From positions 1-64,000 of IMG/VR virus record IMGVR_UViG_3300021197_001350: a stretch of 64,000 nt of DNA, one strand, 5' to 3'. The notes under the pieces are model-generated. The model saw only the letters and a list, made by a program, of their open reading frames with translations, searched no databases and was not told the DNA's origin. How positions within the stretch are numbered: the stretch's first letter is position 1; each line of letters opens with the position of its first letter. Below are positions 19,773 through 29,630 of the stretch, piece by piece. The stretch is from a virus. A program made the position numbers and the translations under genes.

Positions 19773-21292
19773 TAGGGTGTTTGTTGAGATGCCTGTTGGG
19801 CTGCCGCTGCTGCTTCTTTATCTAGAATCGTCTGCACTTGCGGTCTAAGTGTGCCATCAGGGTCTCGTTGTGCAAGCATATTTTCTATATAGCTATTAAG
19901 GCTTGCGTAAGCACCTTTCGTACTTGCCTCCATAGCCTCCACATCATCGACAGTGCTAACATCCAGGAAGTTTCTAATGTTCATTCCTGTTCCATCTTTA
20001 GTAGGTGCAACAGCCTGCCAGAAGCTATCATACATACTGTCGCCTTGAGCATCATCCATTCTATCGACAAGTCCTGACATTGCACCTGCTTGCGACTCAT
20101 TAAGCCTCTGCCTCAGCTCAAGCAAGTATCTCACTGCCTGCCCATCATCTGCTATGTTATCCGTTTGATCTAAAGCCATTTGAAATTCATTAGATCCATC
20201 ACCTTCATCAGGAGAAAAAGGATTACCAAATCCGACTGCACTATGCATATCTTCTATTCCAGAAAAAGCGTCACCTCCTACTTGGGTATCCTCGACACCG
20301 CTTTCATATCTTGCAAGGGGAGCTATACCTGGCTTTAAGGAGGCAGGTATCCCCATTGCAGCATCCAAGGCATTCTTTTGTTGACCAGGTGTCGCAGGTG
20401 TAGGTGCATACATTTGCGGACGAGGTTGGGTTATCCCAGAGTAAGATGAGTAATCTATACCACCACCCTGAACACCTTTAAGTATTTGTGCTTCCCTTCC
20501 CTGTAGCTGCCTGAGTGTTCCATTGATTGAAAGTATTTGATTCTGGATCCGAGGATCCTGCAATGCCGACTGCTTCGTCTGGTTTACAAAATTTCTATAA
20601 TCGGTTATGTATTTCTCCGCCAAGTCAGTCGGTGCAGTATTCTTAAGCCAATTCATAAATGAACTAGTGCTTGCAGTAACACTACCCCGCTGCCCGCCTG
20701 GCATAGTAATATTCATACCGCTTGCGCTAAGCCTTGCAAGGAAAGCTTCATTCATCGATATGGTTCTCTCGCCAGCCTCCTTATCAAAGCCTTGACCTGG
20801 AGCCAAGGGTGTCTCAATAAGTAAACTGTTCTGTATATCAGCCAACTGCATACCTTTGGCTCGAATCTTTTCTCTAAGCTCTGGCAACTCACCTGCCATT
20901 AATTCAGACTGACCTTGAAGGTATTCACGCTGAGCGTCCAAGTCTTCTTGAGCATAATTTCTTTGCTCCTCAAGATCTTCTTTCTTGTATGCTCTTTCCG
21001 CCTCAAGATCTTCTTTCTTGTATGCTCTTTGCGTCTCAAGATCTTCCAACTGGAATCCTCTTCGCATTTTAAGATCTTTCCTTGCTGCCCTACGCCTTGC
21101 CTCAAGTTCCATCGCAAGACGCTCGGTAGAAGCTTCGTTTCTCATACCCTGCTCAAACTGAAAATCTTCTCTACCCTGCTGCCTTTTTAACTCAGCCTGA
21201 CCTTCGTTGTATCTCCTTTGCTCCTCAATCTGCTGCATAAGGAAAGGATCCATAGGCTTATTTATTAAAGGTCTTACATAATTAGCTGCCAT
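19772..21292 (-). CDS. internal virion-like protein with hendecad coiled coil
   Basis: 506 residues. Residues 20-130 are a long charged helix with 11-residue repeats of the form RAYKKEDLExx, the spacing of hendecad coiled coils. The rest is Gln/Ala-rich with Gly-Met-Pro stretches and a C-terminal helical part. It directly precedes the giant polyvalent gene (TAATG junction), a position often held by internal core or ejection proteins in podoviruses. No enzymatic motif is visible. The role as an internal virion protein is inferred from position and composition. Confidence 0.65.
   Translation of the reverse strand: MAANYVRPLINKPMDPFLMQQIEEQRRYNEGQAELKRQQGREDFQFEQGMRNEASTERLAMELEARRRAARKDLKMRRGFQLEDLETQRAYKKEDLEAERAYKKEDLEEQRNYAQEDLDAQREYLQGQSELMAGELPELREKIRAKGMQLADIQNSLLIETPLAPGQGFDKEAGERTISMNEAFLARLSASGMNITMPGGQRGSVTASTSSFMNWLKNTAPTDLAEKYITDYRNFVNQTKQSALQDPRIQNQILSINGTLRQLQGREAQILKGVQGGGIDYSSYSGITQPRPQMYAPTPATPGQQKNALDAAMGIPASLKPGIAPLARYESGVEDTQVGGDAFSGIEDMHSAVGFGNPFSPDEGDGSNEFQMALDQTDNIADDGQAVRYLLELRQRLNESQAGAMSGLVDRMDDAQGDSMYDSFWQAVAPTKDGTGMNIRNFLDVSTVDDVEAMEASTKGAYASLNSYIENMLAQRDPDGTLRPQVQTILDKEAAAAAQQASQQTP
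20968..21030 (-). repeat. 33-bp tandem coding repeat
   Basis: Two copies of a 30-base block (20968-20997 and 21001-21030) are identical and offset by 33 bases, with diverged copies on both sides. They encode the RAYKKEDLE hendecad repeats of the coiled-coil protein. This is expansion inside a gene, not a CRISPR or an iteron array. Confidence 0.85.
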
Positions 21293-21301
21293 ATTTTCCT
21301 C

Positions 21302-24076
21302 CTATTGTTCCCAATCCATATCAAAACCATCATCAAAATCTCCAAGCCCTAGGTCTAGGTCACCGCCACCTAAGTCAAATGCATTTTGACCCCCGAGCTG
21401 TCCGTTAGCTGCGGTATACTCATCGTGTGTATATGCCTCACCAGTTAGCGGATTCAATCCATACCCTAAATCCTCTTCGGTTCCCCCGAATGATCCGTCA
21501 CCCTGACCTTGGTTTTGTATATTCCCTGCAGCAGTGCCAGCTCCACCTGAGTTATTAAATGCATTTACTGCACCACCACCCGCAATCTCCACAGGAGTTA
21601 GCCCTAGGTTCTGAGACTCACTTAAGAAATTTGATGACTGCTCACCTAGATCTCCTAGTCCCCCAAGCTCAAGATCTAAACCTCCGAAGTCTAATCCTAA
21701 TTCCTCATCAGACATTTGAAAGTCACCAGTGCTAGCCTCATATAAGGCAAGCTCTTCTTCGGGTATAGCAACACCAAGCTCATCCATTTCCTCTTTAGTA
21801 TATACCTGTATTTTGCCCTCGGCATCAGTGACCTCAAAGTATCCCGCGTCTGCGTTCCACCTTACGCTCCCCGAAAAATCGTTCCCGTCCCCTGTTATCG
21901 GCAAATAAGGATAGTCTTCGCCTTGTAAAGAGCCTGTGGTCGCGCCAGTATTCTGATCTCCTGGAACCCCATTCTGTCCTGCGTATAAGTCTTCAACAAA
22001 ATCATCCACTTCCCTCTCGACCTTATCCTCTTCACTCTCAAAGAATCCCTCCTCATTAATACCCTTTATGGAAAAGGAATCAATAACCCCGTCTCCATCG
22101 GTATCTACCCCTTCGGTTCCAGGCACTGTCTCACTTAAAGGATTACCATCGTCATCGAAAAACCCTGTATCAGATCCATCAAGATACTCCCTACCCCCAT
22201 TTACTGGGTTTATCTGGTAATACTTGCCTGAGTCTGGCTCATAAAATAATGTATCCTGCTCGTTGATAACTCCATCACCATTCATGTCAGTGCGGTCATC
22301 AACCCCATTCCCGTCATCGTCAAGTATAGCACCTGGGGGGAGGCTGGGATTCATAACAACTCCACCACCGTCACCAGTTGTATTAGAGTCATCATCTGTT
22401 GTGGTTTCCGTACTGCCACCCACTACAATGGTTTCTCCATTTGAACCTACTAGATTACCGTTATCACCCGTCTTATATGTGACAGTTTCCTCATCATCCC
22501 CACCGAATAAAGAACCTATACCACTAGCAATGCCAGCGAATCCACTCTTAATACCCGCAAGCATACTTTCAATGAGTCCATCCTTTTCCGCACCTTCACT
22601 CTTAGTGATGCGATCTAGTAAATTACTCAACCAATCAAACTCAGGAGCGTGCATTTGCTCAGCAATGTCAGGGTCTCCAAAGTTTGCTGGGCCTACTCTA
22701 TACTCAGCAAGCATATCCTGCTCAGTTTCAACACCACTTGCCAAAGCCTTATCCCTCTCTGCTATACGATCCATCTCGTACAACTCTTGCTGGTAACCCT
22801 CAAACTTAAGCTTATCCCTTATGTTGGTTATGTAATCTTTATTCTTTATTAAATTCCCAGCCGCTGTTGCATCAGCAGCACCCTCTCTTTGGGCTTGCTC
22901 CATTCCTGATTTACGCAACCGCTCCTCTCCACGCACATTCGCGTCACCCTGCATCTGAGATGATTTAACGGCAGCTTCACCCTCAAGCCTAGCTCTTCTT
23001 ACATGAGCATCTCCGAGTATCTTTGCGTTCTCTATGTTTATGTCAGACAACTGCTTAGCAAGCACAGTATTGTTGGCGAGAAACTCTCTGGCTAGATCTC
23101 TAGTGTGGCGAGATGAAAGCCCTTGGAATCCACCCTTATAACGCTCAGCTTGAAGGTCGTTGTATATATCCAACCTTGCTTCTTTTGCTGAAGCGGAGAG
23201 TAGGTCATACTTGTCCTCATTTGCGGCCACAACCGCCATTGCTCTGTAATACTCCTGGTCAGATACAGACTCAGCTTGATCGTTGAGGGCATCACCTACA
23301 TCAACAGCCCTGCGGAAGTCAGCTTTATTAATCTCTCCAGTTCCTATAGAGTCGGCGAGATTGATTGCATCCGCAGTATCACCGAGTATAGCATTTAAGC
23401 TATTAATCAATTCAGTCCGTGCCTTTGATAGGGACTCAACCTTTACCCCATCCTCTTCTATGTCTTCATCAATTAAGGCTGATGTTATAAATGTACTTGT
23501 TCTCTCAGATTGAAGATCCGCAAACTTAGCTATCGCATCAAGGAGTGCTTTCCTTTCCTCTGGTGTCTCTAGTTGTTGTACGACTTTCCTTATTTGATTC
23601 TGATTGGCAAGTACTACATCCTCAACCTCTCTGCTATATAATCCCTCACCTCCGTAAGTTTCAAAACTTGTTGTACCACCTATCTCCTCAACGCGAGCCT
23701 GTGCTTCAGCTTGAGTGGCGAAGCTTTCATTAACTGTGCCATCACCATTTTTATCTACGCCAAATGTTCCATCACCATTTGCTATTACAACTGCGGGATT
23801 ATAAAAGTATCCACTTCGGTCACCTTCAGGATCGCTAGTATCGTAACCCCTAGTTTTCTTGACCCATTTTTCTTTTAAGTCATTACCTTCTTTTGCTATT
23901 TTTTGAGCGTGTGCATTCCAATCTTCTATTGCCTTCTTACCCTGCTCGGACTTCCACCAGTCCATACCCATGCCCATAGCCTCACTACCAACAACTGACT
24001 CCATGAAGTCCATAACGGACTTACCGCTATCAATTAGGATGTCGCCGATACCTTTTACTTTTTCTTTAGTTGCCAT
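21302..24076 (-). CDS. large acidic virion-associated protein with calcium loops
   Basis: 924 residues. The first 450 are mostly helical. A Gly/Thr/Asp-rich part follows, with EF-hand or dockerin-like calcium loops DKNGDGTVNE (108-117), DMNGDGVINEQD (near 596) and DTDGDGVIDS (near 657). The C-terminus is Gly/Leu/Asp-rich with repeated LDLGLGDF-like patterns. It lies between the fibre-like 503-residue gene and the coiled-coil gene, so a tail or internal virion role is likely. Such Asp-Gly loops usually stabilise extracellular or virion proteins with calcium. The family is not recognised. Confidence 0.7.
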   Translation of the reverse strand: MATKEKVKGIGDILIDSGKSVMDFMESVVGSEAMGMGMDWWKSEQGKKAIEDWNAHAQKIAKEGNDLKEKWVKKTRGYDTSDPEGDRSGYFYNPAVVIANGDGTFGVDKNGDGTVNESFATQAEAQARVEEIGGTTSFETYGGEGLYSREVEDVVLANQNQIRKVVQQLETPEERKALLDAIAKFADLQSERTSTFITSALIDEDIEEDGVKVESLSKARTELINSLNAILGDTADAINLADSIGTGEINKADFRRAVDVGDALNDQAESVSDQEYYRAMAVVAANEDKYDLLSASAKEARLDIYNDLQAERYKGGFQGLSSRHTRDLAREFLANNTVLAKQLSDINIENAKILGDAHVRRARLEGEAAVKSSQMQGDANVRGEERLRKSGMEQAQREGAADATAAGNLIKNKDYITNIRDKLKFEGYQQELYEMDRIAERDKALASGVETEQDMLAEYRVGPANFGDPDIAEQMHAPEFDWLSNLLDRITKSEGAEKDGLIESMLAGIKSGFAGIASGIGSLFGGDDEETVTYKTGDNGNLVGSNGETIVVGGSTETTTDDDSNTTGDGGGVVMNPSLPPGAILDDDGNGVDDRTDMNGDGVINEQDTLFYEPDSGKYYQINPVNGGREYLDGSDTGFFDDDGNPLSETVPGTEGVDTDGDGVIDSFSIKGINEEGFFESEEDKVEREVDDFVEDLYAGQNGVPGDQNTGATTGSLQGEDYPYLPITGDGNDFSGSVRWNADAGYFEVTDAEGKIQVYTKEEMDELGVAIPEEELALYEASTGDFQMSDEELGLDFGGLDLELGGLGDLGEQSSNFLSESQNLGLTPVEIAGGGAVNAFNNSGGAGTAAGNIQNQGQGDGSFGGTEEDLGYGLNPLTGEAYTHDEYTAANGQLGGQNAFDLGGGDLDLGLGDFDDGFDMDWEQ

Positions 24077-24080
24077 AGAT

Positions 24081-25592
24081 CTACTCTCCTGCGTTATACT
24101 TCACATGAATGAAGTCTAGTATCTCAGGGAATGTAAATCCTTTCTCCCTGGCTTCCTCGACCGCAGAAACAAGTTCGGGCGTTCTATTGAAATCACGCAT
24201 AGCTCTTTTCTTATCCCGATCTTGCTCCTCTTGAATTTCCTTCTCTCTGTCAACCGCCCCCGCCTTATCTTCGCTCTTAAGCCTTTCGAGCAACGCCTCA
24301 AACTCTGGGCCTCCGCAAGCTTGCAGTTTAGCAGGATCTGTTGCCTCAAATGCGTCACCCCATCCCATAACATCTATATCTGAAGCAGCACCATCTACAC
24401 AGACAGTTAAGGTTTCCTTTTGTAAACCTAACAGCCAGTTATTAATGGTTTCAATCTCTGCTTCGTTTTCACAGACTCTAGCAGCTAGCCCTTCCAAAGT
24501 TGCAATCAAGCCCATCACCTCTGCCCATAGTTCTCCTATTTGAGTCCAAACTGCAATAGCTTGCGCGCCAAACGCTGCCCAAAGATCTGCTATCTGAATT
24601 GCGTTATTTCCTATTTGTTGTCCGAGTGCCGCTATTGCAGCAATAAGCCCATTAAATACCTTGTTCATCCATTTCTCTAGCTCCGCTAAAGCCAGCTTGA
24701 CCGCCGCAGACAGCTTCTGCATTTGCTCACTAATCTTATTAACATGACCTATTATTTGGTTAAGCCTATTCTGGAGGGTAAGAATATCCTCAGTGTTGAC
24801 CGCAACATCATCAGCCAAGTCACCTAAGTCATCAGCAATCTTTTGCACAGTTGCAGCGAGATTCTGTATAGCCTCAATAATCGGGGATAAATCTATACCA
24901 TCTCCGTCAGGATTAATCAGAGCATCTAGCAACTCAAGTATAGTTTGTATAGCTATATTTATAGCATCAAGCTGAGCTTGGAATCCCGATATCGCTACAT
25001 TAATCTGAAAGTCTACATATGTCTGTATCCTGCGAACCAGTTCTTCTATATCTATCTGCTCTACCACATTAATATTAGTAATGAACTGACTTAGATACTC
25101 ATTAAATATAGTATCTGGCGACTCGAAGTATTCATTAATAATAGTCCTGAAGTCAAAAAACTCCTGTATCTCTTCAGTCACAAATATTTCATTGAAGTAT
25201 GTGTTAAAATTTTCAGTGAAGAATTGTTCTATAAATTCGTTCAGGAACTCAGTAAAGGTCGGGCCTCCAATTATTGTATTTGTTATAAAGTCACCCTCGT
25301 TAACAACCCACCTCTTTAAGTTCTCGGTGAAAAACTGATTATTGAAAAGATCATTAATTGTATTCTCATTCCACTGAACATTGGTTACTTCTGTCTGCAA
25401 GTATCTAGTGTTTGCGTCCACACCAAGTATAGCTCTACGCAAAAGCTCAAGATTGTCATCAGCTTGCGTATGATTTAGAGGCTCACCATTATACCTACGC
25501 AATGTAATAAATTCGCTCTCCGTGTAGTCAGGCGCGTTCCCAGGGTTATTATTCCTTAACCTAATTATGTCTTCGTTAAATGGTAAGCTCAT
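24081..25592 (-). CDS. tail fibre-like protein
   Basis: 503 residues. A short N-terminal motif, GEPLNHTQADDNLELL (about 36-51), resembles the GxPLTxxExDxNF segment near the start of many T4-like and marine phage fibre genes. A long run rich in Asn, Phe, Ile and Glu follows, then helical heptads (about 200-380) that would make an elongated trimeric shaft, then a charged C-terminus. This suggests a fibre or fibre-attachment subunit following the tail nozzle genes. Receptor specificity cannot be read from the sequence. Confidence 0.65.
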   Translation of the reverse strand: MSLPFNEDIIRLRNNNPGNAPDYTESEFITLRRYNGEPLNHTQADDNLELLRRAILGVDANTRYLQTEVTNVQWNENTINDLFNNQFFTENLKRWVVNEGDFITNTIIGGPTFTEFLNEFIEQFFTENFNTYFNEIFVTEEIQEFFDFRTIINEYFESPDTIFNEYLSQFITNINVVEQIDIEELVRRIQTYVDFQINVAISGFQAQLDAINIAIQTILELLDALINPDGDGIDLSPIIEAIQNLAATVQKIADDLGDLADDVAVNTEDILTLQNRLNQIIGHVNKISEQMQKLSAAVKLALAELEKWMNKVFNGLIAAIAALGQQIGNNAIQIADLWAAFGAQAIAVWTQIGELWAEVMGLIATLEGLAARVCENEAEIETINNWLLGLQKETLTVCVDGAASDIDVMGWGDAFEATDPAKLQACGGPEFEALLERLKSEDKAGAVDREKEIQEEQDRDKKRAMRDFNRTPELVSAVEEAREKGFTFPEILDFIHVKYNAGE

Positions 25593-25629
25593 GTGATATA
25601 CTCCAATTAATTATATTTTACACTTAAGA

Positions 25630-25875
25630 TCAACTATCATTTTCCATTTGATCATTGATAAAGTCTATTTGCTCTTGCGTGAGTGGCGTTATTTGGGACT
25701 CAAGAGAGAACTGTAGTACCCCCTTAACCCTTTCCCACCATGATGCCAAAGCACTGTTATACTCTTCAGCCCACTCAAATTCTTCTGGCGGAATTACAGG
25801 AAGCTCCATAGATGTTGGCAGGTTAACAGTCTTAGCTACACCTTTCCTTATTGGTGTTCTGATTTTTCTACCCAC
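25630..25875 (-). CDS. hypothetical protein (81 aa)
   Basis: Starts at GTG overlapping the end of the upstream nozzle-like gene by 8 bases, with GGAGG-like bases in the upstream coding end. The N-terminus is basic; a Pro/Glu/Trp-rich middle and an acidic end follow. No known domain is visible. Coupling to the nozzle gene and the following fibre gene suggests a small tail accessory protein. Confidence 0.6.
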   Translation of the reverse strand: MGRKIRTPIRKGVAKTVNLPTSMELPVIPPEEFEWAEEYNSALASWWERVKGVLQFSLESQITPLTQEQIDFINDQMENDS

Positions 25876-28800
25876 CTGCGCCTCCCGCTACCACTCTTCC
25901 GCCACCGCCACCACCACCATAACCTTCTCCTGTGGCCTGAGTCTGGGATCTACTATTAACATCTGATACCTCAAACATTCTAGATGCCAATCGCAATGGG
26001 TTATCTTTTCCTGTGACAGTTATCTTATCCTTATAAAATAAAGCTCTCGACCAAACAGGAACCATAGTCTCGTCATCAAGATCATCAATCGAGTGATCCA
26101 CCACAAGAACTTTTTCATCAAGCAGTGATCCCTGTGTAAATAATTGCATATTAGTGCCTATGGCGGGATCTGTCTGATCAAGTAATAGTACATAAGATCT
26201 AATGTCTTTCTCATTAAATCTATCCTTAAAGTTCATTAATGTACTTGATAATACTGAAGTGTAATCTAACCCCACCCTATTGAAGACTGACGGTATATCT
26301 CCGTATCCATAGCCATATGTATATACAACCCCATCGTAAGATATGATTGCCATATCGTCACTCCTCTCGGTGAATGGATTATGAGGGCGGCGGATAGTTA
26401 ATCCCGCAGTGAAGTGCTGATCGATATGTGATAAAGTGTTAGTTCTGTAATCAAAGGCAAGCGTTGCTTCATCTTCGAGTTCCCTTGGCAAGCAGAACCA
26501 TATCTCGCCAGTAAGTGCATTATCATAAGAAAACACTGTCTCCTGATCATACAAACTTAAATCCTTCCAGAACTGCGGGCCGACCTGAAATGCTGAGACC
26601 CAAGAAGGTTCAGCCTCCGTTAGGTCAACCTTGAAAACTCCAGTAAGTCCAACAAATATATGATACTTATCTACGATATTTGATACTGAATGCCTAAATA
26701 GAGCAGCGCGATTTCCAGTATACCTCTCAGTGAAACTAAATGGATCTGAGCTAGACTGCGTTAGTTGCGCCATCCAATAACCTGTTTGCCTATAGATGAT
26801 TAGCACATCCATAAGTTTCTCCATTTTTAGTATCCTACTACCATCACCCAATATCTCAGTAGAGCTTCCTCCTACTGTATTTGAGAATGCAGTAGTATTA
26901 TGAACGAAGTCAGATACCACAATAGATTGTTCATCTCCAGCTGTGGCGGATACCTTACTTGCTTGTGCTGTAAAATCCTGACTGGCAGTCACGCCTAAAG
27001 TAGATGGTTGTGTTGCTACAGTAATTCCACCACCACCACCAAACAACCCATCACCATCAACAAGTATATTGCCATCAATTTCTATAGCTGAAATGCCAGA
27101 ACCAAAACCATTATTCCTTAAGGTCTTTACCTTATCAAACTCACCACCAGATATTGTTACCGTCTCCCACCTGCTTGCCACACCAGAACTATTTGGCAAT
27201 ACAGCTCCCACCTGCGCGCCTTCCTTAAAAAACTTCACGCCCCCATGAGCATAACCACCTGATGGAACATAAACCTTAATTACTGATCCATCTATAGTAA
27301 AGGGGAATTGTATATCTAAGTCTACACCCGCACCACTAGAGGCTATTATGGTAGCAGTATTCCCATCAAATAAGTTTTTAATATCCCTAGCTGGATCCTT
27401 CCCCGTGGTCGTAACTACATCGGAGTATATGGTGTTAGCTCCACCCTCCAGTTCAGCATTAAGGCCATCGGGTGATATTGGGCCAGGCAACTCGGTATAC
27501 TCAGCGTCAATTGATGTTGGCGATGATGGGCCAGGCTGTCTTTGTGGTGCTGCAGGTATTGGGTCAAAATGATCAGTGGCATCGAGTGATGTGGAAGCCC
27601 TTGGCGTGTCCGTTACATCATCATGTGTAGACGCTTCACCTGATGCTGAATCCGCCAGCTCAAAGTAAAGTATATTACCATCACTACCTTCAACTATATT
27701 TGTTATCTTAGTGACAAGGTTAGCCCCTAGTGGGCCAGCGGCGGAAATAATAAAGTTCTGCCCTACATCAAAAGATTTAGACACATTAGGTAAAGCGGGT
27801 ATCCACTTGTTACTGCCTGCACTAATAGAGCCATTGGCAGAGACACCCCATTCACGAGGATCTCCTGGTGCTGACCAGACTATAGCATACTGCGTTTCGT
27901 TAATAACCAGATCATACTCTTCGACAATCTCAGGGCTTATGTTGCAGTATGGATCTATATCATTTTCAGCACAAATAGTAGACCATCGCTCTAGCTCGCC
28001 GTCTGCAAACTCAGTTAAGTCTGCACACAATAAGTAGCCTCCATGCTCAGCGATACAACCTACCCGAACAATACCTAGCTCCCTTAGTGCATAAATTTGC
28101 TCAGACTTTTCCCACTCCTCCCTGTATATATAAGGCAAGTCTATTCCGTTATTACATATAGCGTAACCATTTAATGCTACAGCCTCCCATCTGTTATTCT
28201 CAAATAGATTAACTTTTGCTATAGCACCAGTTCCATTACCCACAGTGTCTTCGATGGTTACCTCTGGAGGTCTAGTATAGTCCTTACCTTTGTCGGTTAT
28301 GGTTATCTCACCAACCCTTCTTGGTTTAGCTACCCACTGAAACCTTTCGGTTTCATATACGGCCTTAGGAAAGCTTATAGCCATTCCGTAATCAAAATTT
28401 ACTGCGGTTGAGGAAATCTCACCATTCTCTATTAATGGAGTCCTGTACTCGCCAGCTCCGCGATACAAATTAAAAGATGAGCCACTCACATCTACTGAGT
28501 AGTTCCTTCTCCTCTTTCCAGTGTACGCTCCTGTTATACTTGGCGCGCCTTCTCCTTGAGGTGGCTCAATCTCTGCGCCTACTATATTAGCCGAAGCCTT
28601 ACCTACTCCATCAATACTAACTACAGGCTGAGAATCTTCACTGAAATACTCACCCTCCGATAGTAGCTCTATAGATCGAATACTTCCTGGTACAGTTACG
28701 CCTTCTTGTATTATCTTCCAATTAAAAGAAAAGGATCCACCCTGGTGGTATCCGTCATTCTTGTTCGCATCAGGGACAATCCAGTCTCCATCTAAATAGT

Positions 28801-29119
28801 CAGCCAGATCATTGTTAGCAAACAGCCTATACAACTTGTCGCCAGCCGCAGCAAGCAGTGCGGTGTCTCCATTTGGTCTTGAGAACTGAAAGAATAGAGT
28901 TACATCATCATCCTCATATAGAGGCATATTTAGCGGGTTCTTATCAAACTTTGGATTAAATAAAGACCAACCCTCTCTTCGCATTTCTACATCAAGCTCC
29001 CTGCGAAAGTTCTTCTTGATACTGTAATTTGGTTCAGCTCCAGTATCTTCAGCTAGCCCACCAATAAGCTTACCACCCTGAGGTGGTCTCAACTCTACAC
29101 TTTTATATCTGGACGGCAT
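25868..29119 (-). CDS. tail nozzle-like protein with lectin-like insertion
   Basis: 1083 residues, mostly beta-rich. The start (LRPPQGGKLIGGL) and the C-terminal pattern with WFCLPRE and AFDYRTNTLSHID resemble podoviral tail tubular protein B/nozzle proteins, which form the lower tail tube. Around residues 550-680 there is an insertion with NLFDGNTAT and later SAIEIDGN, similar to F5/8-type (discoidin) carbohydrate-binding folds seen in marine phage structural proteins. The C-terminus is Gly-rich. Nozzle identity comes from pattern and gene order and is not certain; the insertion may add host-surface binding. Confidence 0.65.
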   Translation of the reverse strand: MPSRYKSVELRPPQGGKLIGGLAEDTGAEPNYSIKKNFRRELDVEMRREGWSLFNPKFDKNPLNMPLYEDDDVTLFFQFSRPNGDTALLAAAGDKLYRLFANNDLADYLDGDWIVPDANKNDGYHQGGSFSFNWKIIQEGVTVPGSIRSIELLSEGEYFSEDSQPVVSIDGVGKASANIVGAEIEPPQGEGAPSITGAYTGKRRRNYSVDVSGSSFNLYRGAGEYRTPLIENGEISSTAVNFDYGMAISFPKAVYETERFQWVAKPRRVGEITITDKGKDYTRPPEVTIEDTVGNGTGAIAKVNLFENNRWEAVALNGYAICNNGIDLPYIYREEWEKSEQIYALRELGIVRVGCIAEHGGYLLCADLTEFADGELERWSTICAENDIDPYCNISPEIVEEYDLVINETQYAIVWSAPGDPREWGVSANGSISAGSNKWIPALPNVSKSFDVGQNFIISAAGPLGANLVTKITNIVEGSDGNILYFELADSASGEASTHDDVTDTPRASTSLDATDHFDPIPAAPQRQPGPSSPTSIDAEYTELPGPISPDGLNAELEGGANTIYSDVVTTTGKDPARDIKNLFDGNTATIIASSGAGVDLDIQFPFTIDGSVIKVYVPSGGYAHGGVKFFKEGAQVGAVLPNSSGVASRWETVTISGGEFDKVKTLRNNGFGSGISAIEIDGNILVDGDGLFGGGGGITVATQPSTLGVTASQDFTAQASKVSATAGDEQSIVVSDFVHNTTAFSNTVGGSSTEILGDGSRILKMEKLMDVLIIYRQTGYWMAQLTQSSSDPFSFTERYTGNRAALFRHSVSNIVDKYHIFVGLTGVFKVDLTEAEPSWVSAFQVGPQFWKDLSLYDQETVFSYDNALTGEIWFCLPRELEDEATLAFDYRTNTLSHIDQHFTAGLTIRRPHNPFTERSDDMAIISYDGVVYTYGYGYGDIPSVFNRVGLDYTSVLSSTLMNFKDRFNEKDIRSYVLLLDQTDPAIGTNMQLFTQGSLLDEKVLVVDHSIDDLDDETMVPVWSRALFYKDKITVTGKDNPLRLASRMFEVSDVNSRSQTQATGEGYGGGGGGGRVVAGGAGG

Positions 29120-29133
29120 GGCTCATCGAGCCA

Positions 29134-29304
29134 TCAGTAACTCATTCCGCGCTTAGCTTTAGTTTTAGCTTTAGGCTTCTTAGATACAACCTTACCGCCA
29201 AGCTTCTTAGCTAGCTTCTTAGCTTTTTCCTTACCAGCCTTAGTGTACGCTGTCTTGACGGTCTTACTCTTACCGCCCTTACCCTTGTATGTTACGCTTG
29301 GCAC
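29134..29304 (-). CDS. small Lys-rich basic protein (56 aa)
   Basis: An upstream ATG at 29346 would begin inside the FnIII gene with an implausible peptide, so I choose the GTG that shares its G with the TAG of the upstream gene (TAGTG). The product begins MPSVTYKGKGG and is dominated by Lys, Ala and Gly, ending KAKRGMSY. Short basic proteins with a MPxVxxKxY start are common in phage late operons; their role is not known, though nucleic-acid binding is plausible. Confidence 0.65.
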   Translation of the reverse strand: MPSVTYKGKGGKSKTVKTAYTKAGKEKAKKLAKKLGGKVVSKKPKAKTKAKRGMSY

Positions 29305-29585
29305 TACGGTGTGATGGTTACATTTACAACTCCAGGAGAGGTGCAAAAGGTTTCCCCTGCATCATTGAATGCCGACACTCTGTAAGTGTAGTCGCCTGCG
29401 TCAACGCCAGTATCAACAAACTGAGCATCCTGAATGCCCGTAGTTCCTGTACTGTCAACTCTGTGAGTGACCGCCACTAAAGTACTCTGAAATGTATCCG
29501 TGTCTAAAGTTCCGTTCTGACGATATACTTTAAACCCAGTCTCATTGTCTGAGTTATCGTTCCATGTTAATTTTACATTAGCCAT
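29304..29585 (-). CDS. stand-alone fibronectin type III domain protein
   Basis: 93 residues forming one FnIII-like beta sandwich: an N-terminal VKLTWNDNSDNETGFKVYR strand pair and the signature DYTYRVSAFNDAGET near residues 65-79. FnIII domains in phages usually decorate capsids or tails and bind surface glycans. It lies between the 519-residue and nozzle genes, so it is likely a small decorating virion subunit. No signal peptide is present. Confidence 0.75.
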   Translation of the reverse strand: MANVKLTWNDNSDNETGFKVYRQNGTLDTDTFQSTLVAVTHRVDSTGTTGIQDAQFVDTGVDAGDYTYRVSAFNDAGETFCTSPGVVNVTITP

Positions 29586-29630
29586 AATTTTAATTTAATT
29601 GTTATACTTGTTGTGTCAAATTCAATCTGC

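Noticed and set aside
20900-21200. CRISPR-like or iteron repeat array
   Set aside because: The 33-base period is in frame inside a gene and encodes a coiled coil.
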